Shown piece by piece: positions 62,089-64,000 of a DNA stretch of 64,000 nt. The position numbers were made by a program, and so were the translations under genes. The notes below the pieces were generated by a model. The model was given only the letters and a program-made list of their open reading frames with translations, was not told the origin of the DNA and ran no database searches. The stretch is from Mesorhizobium sp. 65-26 (GTDB lineage Bacteria; Pseudomonadota; Alphaproteobacteria; Rhizobiales; Rhizobiaceae). Each line of letters begins with the position of its first letter. The stretch's first letter is position 1. The DNA lies in assembly GCA_001899205.1 (NCBI GenBank), contig MKVL01000010.1, forward strand, positions 1-64,000, read 5' to 3'.

Positions 62089-63489
62089 TTGCAATTGGAC
62101 CTGAAGACGATCGAGGCGCTTGCTCCCGACCAGGCTTCGCTTGGCGCGGCAGCCAAGCTCACCAAGCGATCGAATTGGCCTCGCCTGGAAGCCCATGAAA
62201 AGCTTGATCTTTTGTGGGGCGAATGCCAGGGCTCGGGATCCAATCCGTACCGCGTCGTGTTTGACACAGCCGACCATGGCTACAAATGCACCTGCCCGTC
62301 GCGAAAATTCCCTTGCAAACACATTCTAGCCCTGGCGTGGATCGGCGCCACGACACCCACCAGCTTCCAACCTGTCGATCAGACGCCGGAATGGGTGAAT
62401 GATTGGCTCGGCCGGCGCCGCAAAGGCGGTACGCAGCCGGCACAGGCACCAGGGGCTTCCGCAGGCAAGAGCATCGACGATGCATCGCGGCCGGTGGAAA
62501 GCGCTCCCGTCGAGGACACAGCCGCCGTTGAGCGTCGGGAAGCGGCGCAACGCAGGCGCGCCGAGGAGACCCGAAACGCCGTTTCGGCCGCGCTGGACGA
62601 GCTCGATCAGTGGATCGCGGACCAACTTCGGCTCGGTTTGGCAGGGTTCGTGGACGCTTGTGGCGAACGTTGCCGCCGCATCGCCGCGCGGCTCGTCGAT
62701 CTCAAGGCAACGGCGCTTGCCGGTCGTATCGACGAACTGCCAGCGCGCCTCATGTCGTTGCGCGGCGAAGAGCGGCCGGACGCCGCGATCCGCGAACTCG
62801 GCAAGCTCGTGCTCCTCGCCAAGGCCTGGCGTGCCGCGCCCGAGGACGCCGAACTGAAACGCCTCGTGTCGACATCGGAGACCCGAGAGCAGGTTCTCGC
62901 CAACGCCGATGCCGTCCAGGTCGAAAGCGATTGGGAGGTGCTCGGCGAGAAGATCGAGACACGACGCGACGGCCTCGTCAGCCATGCGACATGGCTGCTC
63001 GACCTGAACAGCGGGACACCGCGATTCGCGATGCTGCTGGATTTCTTCCCTGCCTCGGCAGGCCGGCGCTCCGGCGCCTTCGTGCCGGGCGATCGCTTCA
63101 AGGCAAGGCTGGTATTTTACCCTGCCCGCCACCCGCTTCGGGCCCTGGTCGCGGAGCGGCTGGGCGATCTGCCGCCCCGTGCGTGGCCGGCCTTCGTTAC
63201 AGGTGGCGCCAGTGATCCGCTGTCCACCTGTAGCGACTTCCGGGATTCTTCGCCCTGGCTGTCGGAGGGCCCGGTCATTCTGCCCGCCGGTGTCATTCTG
63301 CTCGACGAAAGAGGGGATGGCTGGTGGCAGGCGGCCGATGATCAGCATGGTATAGCCCTTCCTGTAGCGGGCACGCTCAACCAGATCCTGCTCGGCGTCG
63401 ATCTCACTGCCACGGCAGCCATCTGGAATGGCGCCCGGCTCGATCTTCTGGCGTCGCAGAGCAAAATGGGGAGGCTCGATCTGTCGTGA
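62089..63489 (+). CDS. SWIM zinc finger protein
   Basis: 466 aa from TTG 62089, with GAGAGG about 8 bases upstream; no in-frame ATG is nearby. The SWIM finger C67-x-C69-x6-C76-x-H78 is in YKCTCPSRKFPCKH. A charged, helical region follows (residues 145-290) and a beta-rich C-terminal part ends the protein. SWIM proteins bind DNA or proteins. In bacteria this type is usually encoded beside DUF5691, MoxR AAA+ ATPase and VWA proteins; the DUF5691 gene follows here by a GTGA overlap. Confidence 0.85.
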   Translation: MQLDLKTIEALAPDQASLGAAAKLTKRSNWPRLEAHEKLDLLWGECQGSGSNPYRVVFDTADHGYKCTCPSRKFPCKHILALAWIGATTPTSFQPVDQTPEWVNDWLGRRRKGGTQPAQAPGASAGKSIDDASRPVESAPVEDTAAVERREAAQRRRAEETRNAVSAALDELDQWIADQLRLGLAGFVDACGERCRRIAARLVDLKATALAGRIDELPARLMSLRGEERPDAAIRELGKLVLLAKAWRAAPEDAELKRLVSTSETREQVLANADAVQVESDWEVLGEKIETRRDGLVSHATWLLDLNSGTPRFAMLLDFFPASAGRRSGAFVPGDRFKARLVFYPARHPLRALVAERLGDLPPRAWPAFVTGGASDPLSTCSDFRDSSPWLSEGPVILPAGVILLDERGDGWWQAADDQHGIALPVAGTLNQILLGVDLTATAAIWNGARLDLLASQSKMGRLDLS

Positions 63490-64000
63490 ACGAGCTGGAA
63501 CAGGCAGCACTGGCAAGATTGCGCGACGGCTGGATTTCAGGTGGCGCTGTCTTCGAACTGGCTCCGATCGAATGGAAGGATATCGCCGCCGCCGCCAGTT
63601 CCGATGAGCAAGAGCGTCGGCTCCTGGCCATTGCCGCGCAGGCACTGGATGTCGCGCTACGGCCAGCGGCGCCGAAGAGCTTGAAGCGACGTTCGCCGTT
63701 GCCGGACCTGATCCTACCCACGCTCCCCGACAGACTGCGGCCGCAGTTGCGGGCAGCGCTGAAGCACGCGCCCGATGCAAGGCGCAAGGCGCTCGTGATC
63801 CGGCTGGTCGCCAGTCGTGGCTTTGCGGCCCATCCGATGGACTGGATGCCTGCCGCGTCGGAGCAGAACCTACCGGATGTCTATGCGCCCTGGATCGACT
63901 GGCAGGCGAGCGTCGACGAGGAGCGGCAAAGTTCGCATGAGCGACTGAACGCGGAAAACTGGGCCGATTACTACCCGGCCGCGCGACGCCTGGCGCTGGC
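63486..64000 (+). CDS. DUF5691-like protein, N-terminal part
   Basis: A frame opens at GTG 63486, overlapping the SWIM gene stop by GTGA, and stays open to the right edge (171 full codons). It begins MNELEQAALARLRDGWISGG and is a helical, Arg/Ala-rich sequence with PLPDLILPTLPDRLRPQL. The gene is inferred to belong to DUF5691 from its position after the SWIM gene and its style; the C-terminus is outside the window. Relatives occur with MoxR/VWA genes of uncertain function. Confidence 0.6.
   Translation, partial: MNELEQAALARLRDGWISGGAVFELAPIEWKDIAAAASSDEQERRLLAIAAQALDVALRPAAPKSLKRRSPLPDLILPTLPDRLRPQLRAALKHAPDARRKALVIRLVASRGFAAHPMDWMPAASEQNLPDVYAPWIDWQASVDEERQSSHERLNAENWADYYPAARRLAL

Overview
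The window is G+C-rich DNA. Its gene families and intergenic repeats suggest an alphaproteobacterium of the Rhizobiales, probably Mesorhizobium or a close Phyllobacteriaceae relative. That placement is inferred from the proteins and repeats; no database search was possible. No rRNA, tRNA, CRISPR array, complete insertion sequence or phage was seen.

Positions 1-25100 look like one catabolic and uptake island. After the tail of a ketopantoate-reductase-like gene come a Rieske oxygenase, a P450-type 3Fe-4S ferredoxin, a ferredoxin reductase and an unknown protein, then a LysR regulator on the opposite strand. Next is an eight-gene operon: DUF1116 protein, amidase, DUF2237 protein, crotonase, Asp/Glu-racemase-like enzyme, AtzA/TrzA-type amidohydrolase, a fused FAD-molybdopterin hydroxylase and its 2Fe-2S subunit. 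A BMP-type (nucleoside-like) ABC transporter with an 8-oxoguanine-deaminase-like enzyme and a dihydropyrimidinase follows. The set looks built to import, hydroxylate, deaminate, ring-open and hydrolyse a nitrogen heterocycle. A three-part operator, GTTC-N8-GAAC-N5-GTTY, lies before all three operons (376, 5131, 15502), including directly beside the LysR start, and so predicts the regulon.

Positions 25092-37012 hold a GMC oxidoreductase/aldehyde dehydrogenase pair, a membrane protein and YceI between two perfect 44-bp repeats, and an SDR/MoaF-like/SnoaL-like group leading into a complete branched-chain-amino-acid-type (HAAT) ABC transporter.

Positions 37200-45497 (minus strand) carry a nine-gene cassette: an SPFH-SHOCT protein, two zinc-ribbon DUF4178 proteins, a 45-aa peptide too short for routine calling, DUF350, a membrane-fused spermidine-synthase-like protein, an exported FAD oxidoreductase, a histidine-rich membrane protein and AdoMet decarboxylase. 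This is the best candidate for a poorly described system: membrane-bound chemistry with decarboxylated AdoMet and polyamines.

Positions 45925-52292 hold an SMR transporter, an exported unknown, a YgiQ-type radical SAM protein, a decayed hsdM gene with an intact companion, and an RsmB-like methyltransferase carrying an in-frame 108-bp intergenic-type element. Positions 52407-61964 hold AraC and IclR regulators, an amidohydrolase, a CobW-type metallochaperone and a second HAAT transporter with a fused permease-ATPase. The right edge starts a SWIM/DUF5691 cluster that is cut off.
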